A DNA stretch of 64,000 bases from Actinomadura pelletieri DSM 43383 (GTDB lineage Bacteria > Actinomycetota > Actinomycetes > Streptosporangiales > Streptosporangiaceae). The DNA lies in contig NZ_RBWU01000002.1 in NCBI RefSeq assembly GCF_003634705.1, positions 1,364,001 to 1,428,000 on the forward strand, read 5' to 3'. Position numbers and translations under genes: made by a program. Within the stretch, counting starts at the first letter, position 1, and the number at the start of each line of letters is the position of its first letter. The notes beneath the pieces were generated by a model, which was not told where the DNA came from, searched no databases, and saw only the letters and a program-made list of their open reading frames with translations. Positions 9,489 to 18,955 of this stretch are shown piece by piece.

Positions 9489-9497
9489 CCTGCGCGA

Positions 9498-9538
9498 ACA
9501 GCGACCGCCGACCTCCGAACCGGGGTCGGCGGCGCTGT
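9498..9538 (+). terminator. strong hairpin terminator after gabT
   Basis: Ten bases after the gabT stop, ACAGCG-A-CCGCCGACC pairs with GGTCGGCGG-CGCTGT around an 8-11 nt loop, giving a ~15-bp GC-rich stem with one bulge. No T-run follows, as is common in actinomycetes. Confidence 0.75.
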
Positions 9539-9596
9539 CATGTCCGGGTCACGACCGGGTACTTGTGAACCCCGCCACTCCGTTACGCGTCCGTTA

Positions 9597-9625
9597 TTGA
9601 CCCTGGTTATCGGGCCCCGTACGTT
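9597..9625 (+). promoter_or_regulatory. sigma70-type promoter of the amidohydrolase/ABC operon
   Basis: TTGACC (9597-9602) and TACGTT (9620-9625) are separated by exactly 17 bp. They place the start of transcription near 9632, about 54 nt before the amidohydrolase ATG. The surrounding ~60 bp is noticeably AT-richer than the genes on both sides. Confidence 0.6.
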
Positions 9626-9634
9626 CGCAATACG

Positions 9635-9646
9635 TTTGGGCCCAAA
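9635..9646. promoter_or_regulatory. 12-bp perfect palindrome at the predicted transcription start
   Basis: TTTGGGCCCAAA is fully symmetric and lies just downstream of the predicted +1 of the operon promoter, where a bound repressor would block initiation. Two TACGTT direct repeats (9620 and 9631) flank the same region. Confidence 0.35.
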
Positions 9647-9685
9647 TTTTCCGAACGGGCAAGACGAAGGGCGAGGCACTAACAC

Positions 9686-11395
9686 ATGGCTAACTCGGAC
9701 GCAACCCCGGACCTGGTGCTGCTGAACGGCGAGGTCCTCACGGCCGACGCGGAGTTCTCCGTGGCGCAGGCGGTGGCGATCACCGGCGGCACCATCACCG
9801 CGGTCGGCGGCACCGAGGAGATCCGCGCGCTGGCGGACCCGCGCACCCAGGTCGTCGACCTGCGCGGCCGCACCGCGCTCCCCGGGATCAACGACTCCCA
9901 CCTGCACGGCTGCGCGTTCGGCGCGGCCCGCCCGCCGCTCGCGGTGGACGTCGGCTACCCGGCCGTCCGGTCGATCACCGACATCCAGGCGGCCGTGAAG
10001 GAGGCCGCGGCCCGCATCCCCGAGGGCGAGTGGATCCGCGGCGGCGGCTGGGACCCCGGCTACCTGTCCGAGTGCGCCGACGGCGGCCGGATGCCCGACC
10101 GCGCGGACCTCGACGCGGTGGCGCCCGCCCACCCGGTCTACCTCCAGGACTTCAGCGGCCACCTCACCTGGGCCAACTCCCGCGCCCTCGAACTGGCCGG
10201 GGTCACCCGCGACACCCCCACCCCCGAGGGGGGCGTCATCCACACCGACGGCGCCGGCAACCCGACGGGCCTGCTCGCCGAGGGCGCGCAGCTGCTGATC
10301 CAGGGACGGCTGCCCGCCTACACCCGCGACGAGGTCGTCAGGGCCATCCAGGAGTGCGTCGCCGTCCTGCACCGCGAGGGCATCACCAGCTACACCGAGC
10401 CGGGCCTCGGCCCCGGCGGCAAGAGCCTGTTCGCGGGCGCCGCCGACCAGCTCACCCTGGACGTCTACGGCGACCTCGCCCGCGCCGGCGACCTCGGCGC
10501 CCGCGTCAGCGTCCTGCTGATGCTGACCGGCATGGGCGGCTCGGCCGCCGCGCTCGCCGAGGGCCTCGCGAACGCCCGGATCCCCGACGACGTGGACCCG
10601 CGCCTGCTCCGCGTCATCGGCGTGAAGCTGTTCGCCGACGGCACCCCGCCCAACAAGACGGCATGGATGCGCGACGAGTACAAGGGCGGCGGGTTCGGCT
10701 GCCTGTGCGTGCACGGCGCCGCCGACGCGTTCCGCACCAACGAGCTGAACGAGATGGTCCGTCTCGCGCACGTCGCCGGCCACCAGCTCGGCGTGCACGT
10801 CACCGGCGACCGCTCGCTCGACGCCGTGGTCGACGCCCTGGAGGCCGCGCAGGTCGCGCACCCGCGCGAAGACCCGCGGCACTACGTCATCCACGCCGAC
10901 CTCCCGGGGCCGCAGAGCCTCCGCAAGCTCGCCGAACACCGCTTCGGCGCGAACATGAACCCGGCGATCAAATGGACGATCGTCGACATGCTGGAAGAGA
11001 TGCTCGGCCCCGAACGGGCCGCCTACCAGTACCCCGTCCGCTCGGCGATCGAGGCGGGGATCCCCGTCACCGCCAGCTCCGACGCCCCCGTCACCTACCC
11101 CAACTGGCGCCAGGGCATCGCGGCGATGATGCTGCGCGAATCGAAGGCCAGCGGTCGTGTGTTCGGCCCGGAGGAACGCGTCGGTCTGCCCGACGCCGTC
11201 CGCGCCTACACCTCCAACGCCGCCTGGCAGGACTTCGCCGAGGACTGGAAGGGCACCCTCGAACCCGGCAGGGTCGCCGACGTCACCGTCCTCGACGGCA
11301 CCATCACCTCGCTCGACCCGCACGACCTCCCGGACGTCCCCGTCGCGATGACCGTCTTCGACGGCAGGGTCGTCCACAGCACCGAAGGTCTCTGA
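9686..11395 (+). CDS. amidohydrolase superfamily protein, YtcJ-like (amidohydrolase 3)
   Basis: A 569-residue metal-dependent hydrolase. The HxH metal pair is His72/His74 in NDSHLHG, after the small beta-sandwich start (LVLLNGEVLTADAEF). Further ligands of the TIM barrel are plausible at HVTGDRSLD and VIHADLPG. The C-terminus returns to the beta-sandwich (GTLEPGRVADVTVLDG). YtcJ-like enzymes hydrolyse exocyclic amides or carbamates; no specific substrate is evident. It is the first gene of an operon: its stop is followed by a single base and then the start of the lipoprotein gene. Together with the importer it would form an uptake-and-hydrolysis unit for an amide or peptide-like nutrient (inference). 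Confidence 0.85.
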   Translation: MANSDATPDLVLLNGEVLTADAEFSVAQAVAITGGTITAVGGTEEIRALADPRTQVVDLRGRTALPGINDSHLHGCAFGAARPPLAVDVGYPAVRSITDIQAAVKEAAARIPEGEWIRGGGWDPGYLSECADGGRMPDRADLDAVAPAHPVYLQDFSGHLTWANSRALELAGVTRDTPTPEGGVIHTDGAGNPTGLLAEGAQLLIQGRLPAYTRDEVVRAIQECVAVLHREGITSYTEPGLGPGGKSLFAGAADQLTLDVYGDLARAGDLGARVSVLLMLTGMGGSAAALAEGLANARIPDDVDPRLLRVIGVKLFADGTPPNKTAWMRDEYKGGGFGCLCVHGAADAFRTNELNEMVRLAHVAGHQLGVHVTGDRSLDAVVDALEAAQVAHPREDPRHYVIHADLPGPQSLRKLAEHRFGANMNPAIKWTIVDMLEEMLGPERAAYQYPVRSAIEAGIPVTASSDAPVTYPNWRQGIAAMMLRESKASGRVFGPEERVGLPDAVRAYTSNAAWQDFAEDWKGTLEPGRVADVTVLDGTITSLDPHDLPDVPVAMTVFDGRVVHSTEGL

Positions 11396-11396
11396 C

Positions 11397-12569
11397 ATGC
11401 GAATCGCACACATCCTGGCGGCCGCCGTCCTGGCGCTGCCTTTGGCCGCATGCGGCTCTTCCGACTCCGGCTCCGACTCGGGGCCCATCAACATCGGGTC
11501 CGTCTCGTCACTGAGCGGCGCGGTCACCTTCCCCGAGGCGTCGCAGGCCGCCCGCGCCGTCTTCGAGGAGGTCAACGCGAAGGGCGGCGTCAAGGGACGC
11601 AAGATCGCCTACACCGCGGCCGACGACAAGGGCGACCCGTCCAGCGCCGCGCTCGCCGCGCGCGACGTCATCCAGAACAAGAAGGCCGTGGCCCTCGCGG
11701 GCGGTGCGAGCCTGGTCGACTGCCAGGTCAACGGCCCCATGTACCAGCAGAACAAGATCACCGACGTGCGGGGCATCGGGGTGGACCCCGGCTGCTTCAA
11801 GTCGCCGAACATCTCCCCGGTCAACACCGGCCCCTTCTTCGGCTCGACCGTGACGCTCTACTACGCGTCCGAGACGCTGAAGATCGACAAGATCTGCGCG
11901 TTCTTCGTCATCATCGGCGGCACAGCGAACGCCTACAAGGAGGGCGTCGAGCGCTGGTCCCAGATCACCGGCAAGAAGCTGTTGATCAACGATCTGAGCC
12001 TGTCGGCGTCCACCACCGACTACACCCCCTACGTCCTGCGGGCGCGCGCCGCGGGCTGCAAGGCGGTCCTGTTCAACGGCGTCGAGCCGATGTCCATCGG
12101 CTGGGTCAAGGCCGCGCAGGCGCAGAAGATCAACGACATGAAGTGGCTGTTCCTCGCCTCCACCTACACCGCGGAGGCGTCGAAGGCGCTGGGCGACGCC
12201 GGCAAGAACGTCGTGGCCCTGTCGGAGTTCGAGCCGTACACCGAGGCCGACTCTCCGGCCAACGCGGACTGGATCGCGACGATGAAGAAGCACAACGTGC
12301 CTCTCACCGCGTTCGCCCAGGGCGGCTACCTCGCGGCCAAGCACCTCGTCACCGTCCTGGAGGGCATCAAGGGCGACATCACCCGCGAGTCGGTGACGGA
12401 GGCGATGAAGAACCTCAAGCCTCTGGAAACGCCGATGACGGGTATGCCGTTCGCGTTCGGGTCCGGTGACACCCACGCGTCCAACCTCGCCGCCAAGTTC
12501 GTCCAGCCGGACGGCAAGGGCGGTTGGACCGTGCTGACCGACCAGTGGATCAAGCTGCCCAATGCTTGA
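11397..12569 (+). CDS. ABC transporter substrate-binding lipoprotein (LivJ-like)
   Basis: A 390-residue periplasmic-binding-fold protein of the type I branched-chain amino acid class. The first ~19 residues form a lipoprotein signal with lipobox LAAC (Cys19), so it is expected to be anchored outside the membrane. INIGSVSSLSGAV begins the mature domain; internal motifs such as GGVKGRKIAYTAADDKGD and QGGYLAAKHLVTVLE follow the family pattern. It starts one base after the amidohydrolase stop and overlaps the permease gene by 8 bp, so translation is probably coupled. The ligand is unknown. Confidence 0.9.
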   Translation: MRIAHILAAAVLALPLAACGSSDSGSDSGPINIGSVSSLSGAVTFPEASQAARAVFEEVNAKGGVKGRKIAYTAADDKGDPSSAALAARDVIQNKKAVALAGGASLVDCQVNGPMYQQNKITDVRGIGVDPGCFKSPNISPVNTGPFFGSTVTLYYASETLKIDKICAFFVIIGGTANAYKEGVERWSQITGKKLLINDLSLSASTTDYTPYVLRARAAGCKAVLFNGVEPMSIGWVKAAQAQKINDMKWLFLASTYTAEASKALGDAGKNVVALSEFEPYTEADSPANADWIATMKKHNVPLTAFAQGGYLAAKHLVTVLEGIKGDITRESVTEAMKNLKPLETPMTGMPFAFGSGDTHASNLAAKFVQPDGKGGWTVLTDQWIKLPNA

Positions 12570-13419
12570 GGGAGCCATCGCGGGCCTGGCCGGGGGCGGC
12601 GCGTACGCCGCTCTCGGCCTGTGCCTCACGCTGATGTTCCGGCTGGTCCGAGTCGTCAACTTCGCGCAGGTCGCGATCGGCGTGATCGGCGTCTACACGA
12701 TGGCGGTCACGGCCGAGCACGGCTGGCCCTACGGCCTGGCCGCGCTCGCGGGCCTGCTCGCCGCCACCGTCTGCGCCGCCGTGCTCGGCTGGGTGATGGG
12801 CAAGTGGTTCGGTGAGGCGGGCGCCGACCAGCGTTCCGCGATCTCGATCGCGTTCCTGGTCAGCCTGCTCGCCGTCTCCTACCTGGCGTTCGGCACGGAC
12901 CCGCGCCGTATGCCCGGCAAGTTCGGCGGCTCGCTGTTCAGCGTCGGCGACATCACGATCACGCAGGCGGCCGCGGTGTGCGTCGTCGGGTCGATCGCGG
13001 TCGCGGGGGGCGCGTGGCTCGTCCTCACCCGGACCGTTCTCGGGCTGCGGCTGCGCGCGCTGTCGGAGCGTCCGACGACCGCGGAACTGCACGCCATCCC
13101 GTCCCGCCGCCTCGGCGTCGGGATGTGGGCGGTCACCGGGCTGCTGTCGGCGGCCGTGCTGCTGGTCATCGCGCCGCAGCAGACCAGCGACCAGACCTCG
13201 CTGGCCCTGATGATCATCCCGGCGGGGGCGGCCGCGCTCGTCGGCGGGTTCCGCAGTCTCGGCCTCACGGTCGCGGGCGGACTCGGACTCGGCGCGTTGC
13301 AGGGAGCGCTCGCGCACGTGTCCGAGCTGCAGCAGTACCGCGACACGGTGCCGTTCCTGGCGATCCTCGCAATCTTGATCTGGTCCCAGAGGCGGGAGGT
13401 GTGGGATGCGGCGCGTTGA
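12562..13419 (+). CDS. ABC transporter permease (LivH-like)
   Basis: A 285-residue integral membrane protein with about eight hydrophobic segments. The N-terminal GLCLTLMFRLVRVVNFAQ matches the conserved LivH start (gene for one of the two membrane subunits of branched-chain amino acid type importers). It overlaps the binding-protein gene upstream by 8 bp and the fused permease/ATPase gene downstream by 14 bp, consistent with a single tightly coupled operon. Confidence 0.88.
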   Translation: MLEGAIAGLAGGGAYAALGLCLTLMFRLVRVVNFAQVAIGVIGVYTMAVTAEHGWPYGLAALAGLLAATVCAAVLGWVMGKWFGEAGADQRSAISIAFLVSLLAVSYLAFGTDPRRMPGKFGGSLFSVGDITITQAAAVCVVGSIAVAGGAWLVLTRTVLGLRLRALSERPTTAELHAIPSRRLGVGMWAVTGLLSAAVLLVIAPQQTSDQTSLALMIIPAGAAALVGGFRSLGLTVAGGLGLGALQGALAHVSELQQYRDTVPFLAILAILIWSQRREVWDAAR

Positions 13420-15103
13420 TCTCACCATGTTCACCCAGCCGGGCGCGGCGCTGCTGGTCGTCGTGGTCGCCGCGATCGCCGTACCGCAGTACTGGCTGTT
13501 CCTCGCGACGTCCGCGCTGGTGTCGGCGGTCTCGCTGCTCGGCCTCGGCATCGTCGGCCGCGCCGGTATGAACTCGCTGTGCCAGCTGTCCTTCGCCGCC
13601 GTCGGCGCTTGGGTGGTCGCGCAGCTCAACGTGTGGCAGGCGCCCGGGACGCTGATCCTGTGGACGCTCGCGGGCGGCCTCGTCGCGATGCCGTTCGGCG
13701 CGCTGATCGGGCTTCCGGCGCTGCGCCTGCGCGGCGTGCACCTGGCCGTCGTCACGCTCGGGTTCGCCGCCGCCGCGGACGTCGTCGTGTCCGCGATCAA
13801 CTTCCCGGGCGTCGACAGCTACCAGCAGGTCATGCGACCCGAGTTCATCGCGACCGACCGGCAGTACTTCGTCTACGCGGGTGTGCTGTTCGTCGTGCTC
13901 GCGCTCGCCGTCGAATGGCTCGGCCGCACCCGGATGGGCGCGGCGTGGCGGGCGGTCAAGTTCTCCGAACGCGCCACCGCCGCCGCGGGGACGAGCGTCG
14001 CCCGCGCGAAACTGTCGGCGTTCGCGCTCAGCGCGTTCGCGGCGGGCGTCGCGGGCGGGCTGCTCGCCGGACAGGTCGGCATGATCACCGCGCAGAACTT
14101 CGGGACGATCGCCTCGCTCGCCCTGTTCGTCGTCGCCGTCATGGCGGGCAGCGAATACGTGTTCGGCGCCCTGTTCGGCGGTTTCCTCATCATGTTCGTG
14201 CCGGAACTCTTCCGCCGGGCCGGGGTCTCCCAGGACTGGGCGAACGTCCTGTTCGGCATCGGCGCCGTCCAGGCGCTGTCGCAGGGCAGCAGCATCAGCG
14301 AGGGATTCGCCCGCCGACTACGTGCCCGAAGGCCCGCCCCCGTGCCGCCGCCACGGGAGGCGTCGGACGGTGGCACCCCTCCGCTCGGCACCAAGCCGCT
14401 GCTGAAGGCCGAGGGGCTCGGTGTGCGGTTCGGGCAGGTCGTGGCGTTGCAGGACGTGGACCTCGTCGTCCCCGAGGGCACCGTCATGGGCCTCATCGGA
14501 CCGAACGGCGCGGGCAAGTCCACGCTCACCGACGCGCTGTCGGGGTTCCTCAAGGACGCGACCGGGACCGTCACGCTCGACGGCCGCCGCCTGGACGGGC
14601 TGCCCGTCCACCGCCGCTCCGCCGACGGGCTGCGCCGCACTTTCCAGCAGGACCGCGTCCCGACCGGTCTCACCGTCGGCGCCTACCTGCGCTTCGCCGC
14701 GCACCGCTCGGTGTCCCACGAGGAGCTGGAGGAGGTCCGCGCGTTCCTCGGGTGCGCCCCGGAGAAGGCGCACGTCCTCGACCTGGACGTCGGCAGCCGC
14801 CGCCTGCTGGAGGTGGCCGCCGCGATCCTCGCCCGGCCCAAGCTGATCGTGCTGGACGAACCCGCCGCCGGGCTCGCCCACGCCGAGTCGCTCGCGCTCG
14901 CCGAACGGCTCATCGAGGTCCCGGCGAAGTTCGGCGCGTCCGTGCTGCTCATCGAGCACGACCTCGACATGGTCCGGCGGGCCTGCGCGACGATCGTCGT
15001 CCTCGACGCGGGCGCGGTCATCGCCGAGGGGCCGCCCGCCGAGGTCCTCGCCAGACCCGAGGTCGCCCGCGCCTACCTGGGAGACGAGGTCGCACTCACA
15101 TGA
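13406..15103 (+). CDS. fused ABC permease (LivM-like) and ATPase (LivG-like)
   Basis: A 565-residue fusion. Residues 1-300 form a LivM-type membrane domain (SLLGLGIVGRAGMNSLCQLS; GLPALRLRGVHLAVVTLGFA). A Pro/Arg linker follows at about 300-330, then an ATPase domain at 331-565 with Walker A GPNGAGKST near 366-374 and Walker B LIVLDEPAAG. The ABC signature is unusual: where LivG normally has LSYGQQR the sequence reads DLDVGSRRLLEVA, so the canonical serine-glycine motif is degraded. This may make it the weaker half of an asymmetric ATPase pair with the following LivF-like protein, whose LSGGEQQ is intact (inference). Confidence 0.88.
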   Translation: MRRVDLTMFTQPGAALLVVVVAAIAVPQYWLFLATSALVSAVSLLGLGIVGRAGMNSLCQLSFAAVGAWVVAQLNVWQAPGTLILWTLAGGLVAMPFGALIGLPALRLRGVHLAVVTLGFAAAADVVVSAINFPGVDSYQQVMRPEFIATDRQYFVYAGVLFVVLALAVEWLGRTRMGAAWRAVKFSERATAAAGTSVARAKLSAFALSAFAAGVAGGLLAGQVGMITAQNFGTIASLALFVVAVMAGSEYVFGALFGGFLIMFVPELFRRAGVSQDWANVLFGIGAVQALSQGSSISEGFARRLRARRPAPVPPPREASDGGTPPLGTKPLLKAEGLGVRFGQVVALQDVDLVVPEGTVMGLIGPNGAGKSTLTDALSGFLKDATGTVTLDGRRLDGLPVHRRSADGLRRTFQQDRVPTGLTVGAYLRFAAHRSVSHEELEEVRAFLGCAPEKAHVLDLDVGSRRLLEVAAAILARPKLIVLDEPAAGLAHAESLALAERLIEVPAKFGASVLLIEHDLDMVRRACATIVVLDAGAVIAEGPPAEVLARPEVARAYLGDEVALT

Positions 15104-15858
15104 GCGAAGCGAAACGGGGGGCGCGGGGGAAGGCCCCCTCGCTGGGAGCAGGCATGAAAGAGCTGAAACTGGAGGACGTGTCGGTCGGGCGGGGAGGCGC
15201 CCCGATCGTCCGGGACGTGAGCCTGACCGTCACGTCCGGGGAGGTCACCGTCCTGCTCGGCCCGAACGGCGCCGGCAAGACGACGCTGCTTGAGGCGATC
15301 GCTGGCGTCCTGCCGATCACGTCGGGGCGACTGACCGGCGACGGCGACGACCTGTCCGGCCTCGACCGGGTGTCGCGGGCCAAGCGCGGCATCGCGCTCG
15401 TCGAGCAGGGGCGGACGGTCTTCAGCGGCCTCACCGTCGCGGAGAACCTGCGGGTCGTGCGGCGCGGCACCGGCGGCGACCGCGCCCTCGACCTGTTCCC
15501 CGAGCTGGGCAAGCGCATGGACACCCAGGCGGGTCTGCTGTCGGGCGGTGAGCAGCAGATGGTGGTGCTGGCCCGTGCCCTGTCGATGTCACCGTCGGTG
15601 CTGCTGATCGACGAGATGTCACTCGGCCTCGCGCCGGTCATCGTGAAGCGGCTGCTGCCGGCCGTCCGGGCCCTCGCCGACGCGGGCGCCGCGGTCCTGC
15701 TCGTCGAGCAGTTCGCGACGCTCGCGCTGGAGATCGGCGACACCGCGCACGTCCTCGCGGGCGGGCGCCTCACCCACAGCGGGCCCGCCGCTCCGCTGCG
15801 CAAGTCCCCGGACGTCCTGCACGCCGCCTACCTTGGTGAGCCCGCGGGCCAGAGTTGA
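15100..15858 (+). CDS. ABC transporter ATP-binding protein (LivF-like)
   Basis: A 252-residue ATPase with Walker A LLGPNGAGKTT (about 52-62), signature LSGGEQQMV and Walker B LLIDEMSLGLAP, typical of LivF. The ATG at 15100 overlaps the upstream TGA in an ATGA junction. LivF proteins usually begin nearer MKELKLEDV, so an alternative start is ATG 15154; a small GGGGG/CCCCC hairpin lies between the two. I keep 15100 because of the stop-start overlap, with some doubt. It completes the importer together with the fused permease-ATPase. Confidence 0.88.
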   Translation: MSEAKRGARGKAPSLGAGMKELKLEDVSVGRGGAPIVRDVSLTVTSGEVTVLLGPNGAGKTTLLEAIAGVLPITSGRLTGDGDDLSGLDRVSRAKRGIALVEQGRTVFSGLTVAENLRVVRRGTGGDRALDLFPELGKRMDTQAGLLSGGEQQMVVLARALSMSPSVLLIDEMSLGLAPVIVKRLLPAVRALADAGAAVLLVEQFATLALEIGDTAHVLAGGRLTHSGPAAPLRKSPDVLHAAYLGEPAGQS

Positions 15859-15869
15859 GGAGACGTCAT

Positions 15870-16661
15870 ATGCAACGGGTTCTGATCGTCACGGGCGGCG
15901 GCAGCGGCATCGGCGCCGCGGTCGCCGCGGGCGCCGCCGCCCGCGGCGACCGGGTCGTCATCTGCGGGCGCCGCAAGGAGGCGCTCGAACGGGTCGCCGC
16001 CGAGACCGGCGCCGAACCGCGCGTCTGTGACGTGTCCTCGCCGGAGGCCGTCACGGACCTGGTCGGCGATGTCGTCGCCGCGCACGGACGCCTGGACGGG
16101 CTCGTCGCCAATGCGGGCATCGTCCGCAACGGCGGCGTCCTCGACCTGTCGCCGGAGGACTGGGACGCCACCATGCGGACCAACCTCACCTCGGTGTTCC
16201 TGCTGGCCAAGGCCGCGCTGCCGCATCTGATCGAGACCAACGGGTCGCTGGTCGCGGTGTCGTCGGTCGCGTCGCTGCGCGTCCCGCTGGGATGCGCGGC
16301 CTACGCCACGTCCAAGGCGGCGCTGACCATGCTGGCGCAGACGATCGCGGTGGACTACGGGCCGCGCGGCGTCCGGGCCAACGTCGTGTGCCCCGGCTGG
16401 GTCCGCACCGAGATGTCCGACATGGAGATGACCCACTTCGGTGAACCGCACGGCATCGGACGGGAGGAGGCCTACGACGAGGTCACCCGGCTCGTGCCGC
16501 AGCGTAGGGCCGCCGCCCCCGAGGAGATCTCGGCGGCGATCCTGTGGCTGCTCGGGCAGGAGGCGTCCTATGTCAACGGCGCCGTGCTGAGCGTCGACGG
16601 CGGTACCGTCCTGCCCGACCCCGGCACCATCCCGTTCGACTTCCAGGTCAGGCTGCGGTAG
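15870..16661 (+). CDS. short-chain dehydrogenase/reductase
   Basis: A 263-residue classical SDR. The Rossmann glycine motif [12 protein letters not shown] is at the N-terminus, NAG is in beta4 and the catalytic Tyr-Lys pair is in YATSKAA, preceded by the serine of SSVASL. The start at ATG 15870 follows GAGGAGA. It is the last gene of the 9.6-16.7 kb operon and probably oxidises or reduces a product of the amidohydrolase step (inference). Its 3' end overlaps the convergent monooxygenase gene by 14 bp. Confidence 0.88.
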   Translation: MQRVLIVTGGGSGIGAAVAAGAAARGDRVVICGRRKEALERVAAETGAEPRVCDVSSPEAVTDLVGDVVAAHGRLDGLVANAGIVRNGGVLDLSPEDWDATMRTNLTSVFLLAKAALPHLIETNGSLVAVSSVASLRVPLGCAAYATSKAALTMLAQTIAVDYGPRGVRANVVCPGWVRTEMSDMEMTHFGEPHGIGREEAYDEVTRLVPQRRAAAPEEISAAILWLLGQEASYVNGAVLSVDGGTVLPDPGTIPFDFQVRLR

Positions 16662-17643
16662 CGGCGAAGGCCTCCTTGTACAGGTCGGCGAGGATGGCGT
16701 AGGAGCGCAGCCGGTCGGCGTGGTCGAAGACCTGGGTCACCACCATGACCTCGTCCACGCCGGTCCGCGCGATCAGCTCGTCCAACCGCCGGCGGACGGT
16801 CTCCGGGCCGCCGATCACCTGGTCCGCGAGCCGTGCGTCGATCATCTGCCGGTCCAGCTCCGTGTACGGGTAGGCCGCCGTCTCCTCCGGGGTCGGCAAC
16901 GGGCCGGGGGCGCCCCGCCGCAGGCGCAGGAACGCCAGCGCCTGCGGCCGGGACATCTCCCACGCCTCGGCGTCGGTGCCGGCGGCCATCACCGACACGC
17001 CGATCATCGAGTACGGCTCGTCCAGCGCGCCGGGACGGAACGACTCCCGGTACAGGTTCAGGGCGGGCACCGTGTTCTGCGCGCTGAAGTGGTGCGCGAA
17101 CGCGAACGGCAACCCGAGCAGCCCCGCGAGCCGGGCGCTGTACCCGCTGGATCCGAGCAGCCACACCGGCGGCTCGTTGCCCGCGGCGGGCGTCACCGTG
17201 CTGTCGGCCGCGAAGTAGGCGCGCAGCTCGGCGACCTGCTCGGGAAAGTCGTCCACCGACAGCGCCTCGGGGGAGCGTCGCAGCGCCAGCGCGGTGGCCT
17301 GGTCGGTGCCGGGCGCCCGGCCGAGCCCGAGGTCGATGCGCCCCGGGTACAGCGCCTCCAGCGTTCCGAACTGCTCGGCCACCACCATCGGCGCGTGGTT
17401 CGGCAGCATGACCCCGCCGGATCCGACCCGCATGGTGGACGTCGCCGCCGCGACCTGCCCGATCAACACGGCCGTCGCGGAGCTGGCGATTCCGGGCATC
17501 GCGTGGTGTTCGGCCAGCCAGTACCGGTGGAAGCCGAGCCGTTCGGTGTGCCGGGCCAGGTCGAGGGTGTTGCGCAGCGCCTGGCCGGACGTGGAACCGC
17601 TGACGACGGGGGAGAGATCAAGGACGGAGAAAAGAACGCTCAT
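16648..17643 (-). CDS. LLM class flavin-dependent oxidoreductase (luciferase-like monooxygenase)
   Basis: A 331-residue TIM-barrel protein of the bacterial luciferase family, subgroup with the opening FSVLDLSPV and the stretches [32 protein letters not shown] and [13 protein letters not shown]. Such enzymes use reduced FMN or F420 delivered by a reductase. ATG 17643 was preferred over an in-frame TTG 12 bases upstream; neither has a strong Shine-Dalgarno site. Convergent with the SDR, 14-bp overlap. Substrate not deducible. Confidence 0.88.
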   Translation of the reverse strand: MSVLFSVLDLSPVVSGSTSGQALRNTLDLARHTERLGFHRYWLAEHHAMPGIASSATAVLIGQVAAATSTMRVGSGGVMLPNHAPMVVAEQFGTLEALYPGRIDLGLGRAPGTDQATALALRRSPEALSVDDFPEQVAELRAYFAADSTVTPAAGNEPPVWLLGSSGYSARLAGLLGLPFAFAHHFSAQNTVPALNLYRESFRPGALDEPYSMIGVSVMAAGTDAEAWEMSRPQALAFLRLRRGAPGPLPTPEETAAYPYTELDRQMIDARLADQVIGGPETVRRRLDELIARTGVDEVMVVTQVFDHADRLRSYAILADLYKEAFAATAA

Positions 17644-17679
17644 AACGGGCGTCAACCCGCGTCGAGCGCGCGGTCTTCC

Positions 17680-18000
17680 CTATCCGAGCCACCTGGCGAG
17701 GAGGTAGACGGCCATGAACACGCCGAAGATGAGGCCCGGTATGCCGGGAACGGCGATGCTGATCCACGACCAGTTGACCAGCGAACGCGCCCGCCGCGGA
17801 TTCTCCGGGAACACGGTCTCCGCGCGGGTGTAGAGCAGCGCGGCGACGACCATGAGCGGAAAGAAGACGAGCATCGTGGCGACGCCGAGGACGAACGCGG
17901 CCGCCTGACCGGACCGGGTGTACGTCCCGTCCGGGCCGATGCCGAAGGCGAGCGAGGAGGCCGGCGACGGTACCGAGGCGGAGGAAACCGCTTCTGTCAT
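17680..18000 (-). CDS. small two-helix membrane protein
   Basis: A 106-residue protein with two clear transmembrane segments (about 32-55, GQAAAFVLGVATMLVFFPLM onward, and 78-103, SWISIAVPGIPGLIFGVFMA onward) separated by a basic/acidic loop with NPRRARSLVN. No family was recognised. GGAGTG stands 8 nt before the ATG. It lies between the flavin monooxygenase (same strand, downstream) and the divergent TIG-domain membrane protein, from which it is separated by a 132-bp promoter region. Confidence 0.65.
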   Translation of the reverse strand: MTEAVSSASVPSPASSLAFGIGPDGTYTRSGQAAAFVLGVATMLVFFPLMVVAALLYTRAETVFPENPRRARSLVNWSWISIAVPGIPGLIFGVFMAVYLLARWLG

Positions 18001-18132
18001 TCGAGCACTCCGTTCCGTAGGGGAAGTGACCTGGATCATACGCTCGCCTACCGTCCTGCGGGGAGACGAAACATCGCCGACGCCGACCTCGATACCCGGC
18101 GGGGCGCACAAGAGAACAGCGAGAGGGGTGCC

Positions 18133-18927
18133 GTGAGCGAGTCGATGGTCGGATCCGAGTACGCCCGCACGCGGGACATCGTCGTGGTGCTGGCCGTCCT
18201 GCTCGTCCTCATGGCGGTGCTGGTGATCGTCCTCGTCCAGGTGTGGCCCCCGGGCCCGCGGGTCACGCCCGACGGGCGGGCCGAGATCACGCCGACGTCC
18301 ACGACGGTGCACCTGCCGGGATGGTCGCCGACCGTGTCCCGGGAGACGAGCCTGTTCGTGATCGTGATGGCGGCGGGCGCGCTCGGCGCGATCGCGCACG
18401 TCCTGCGGTCGTTCTACTGGTATGTCGGGAACCGTGCGCTGCGCCGGAGCTGGCTGGTGATGTACCTGCTGCTCCCGTTCGTCGGCGCGCTGTTCGGGCT
18501 GGTGGTGTATCTCGTCGTGCGGGGCGGGCTGACCTCGCCGCTGGGCGGCGCGTCCGACATCAACCCGTACGGGGTCGCGGCCATCGCCGCGCTCGTCGGC
18601 CAGTTCTCCCGTGAGACCGCGGAGAAGTTCCGCGCGGTGTTCGGGACGCTTCTCGCGCCGGCGCCCCGGGGACGTGACCACGAGCCGACACCGAGCGTCA
18701 CGGGCGTGGAGCCGTCGAGCGGTCCCGTCGGAACCGAGGTCGTCATCCGGGGCACCGGGCTGGCGGACGCGACGGGCGTCCGGTTCGGCGCGGCGCGGGC
18801 GGTGGTCGTCGACGTGACGGACACGCTCGTCCGGACGACCGTCCCGGCGGGCGCCGTCTCGGGACCGCCCGTCGTGCACACCCCGACCGGCGCGGCCACG
18901 AGCCCGGAGCCGTTCACGGTGGAATGA
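18133..18927 (+). CDS. membrane protein with C-terminal IPT/TIG domain
   Basis: A 264-residue protein starting at GTG 18133 after GAGAGGGG. Three or four hydrophobic segments (about 15-37, 75-92, 107-130, 145-160) precede a cytosolic or extracellular tail with one IPT/TIG immunoglobulin-like repeat at about 185-264 (SVTGVEPSSGPVGTEVVIRG; FGAARAVVVDVTD). TIG domains are beta-sandwiches used for protein or carbohydrate binding. No function is assigned. It is convergent with the nitrilase-fold gene. Confidence 0.7.
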   Translation: MSESMVGSEYARTRDIVVVLAVLLVLMAVLVIVLVQVWPPGPRVTPDGRAEITPTSTTVHLPGWSPTVSRETSLFVIVMAAGALGAIAHVLRSFYWYVGNRALRRSWLVMYLLLPFVGALFGLVVYLVVRGGLTSPLGGASDINPYGVAAIAALVGQFSRETAEKFRAVFGTLLAPAPRGRDHEPTPSVTGVEPSSGPVGTEVVIRGTGLADATGVRFGAARAVVVDVTDTLVRTTVPAGAVSGPPVVHTPTGAATSPEPFTVE

Positions 18928-18955
18928 GCCACCCGACGAGTTGCTCGGTCTCTCG

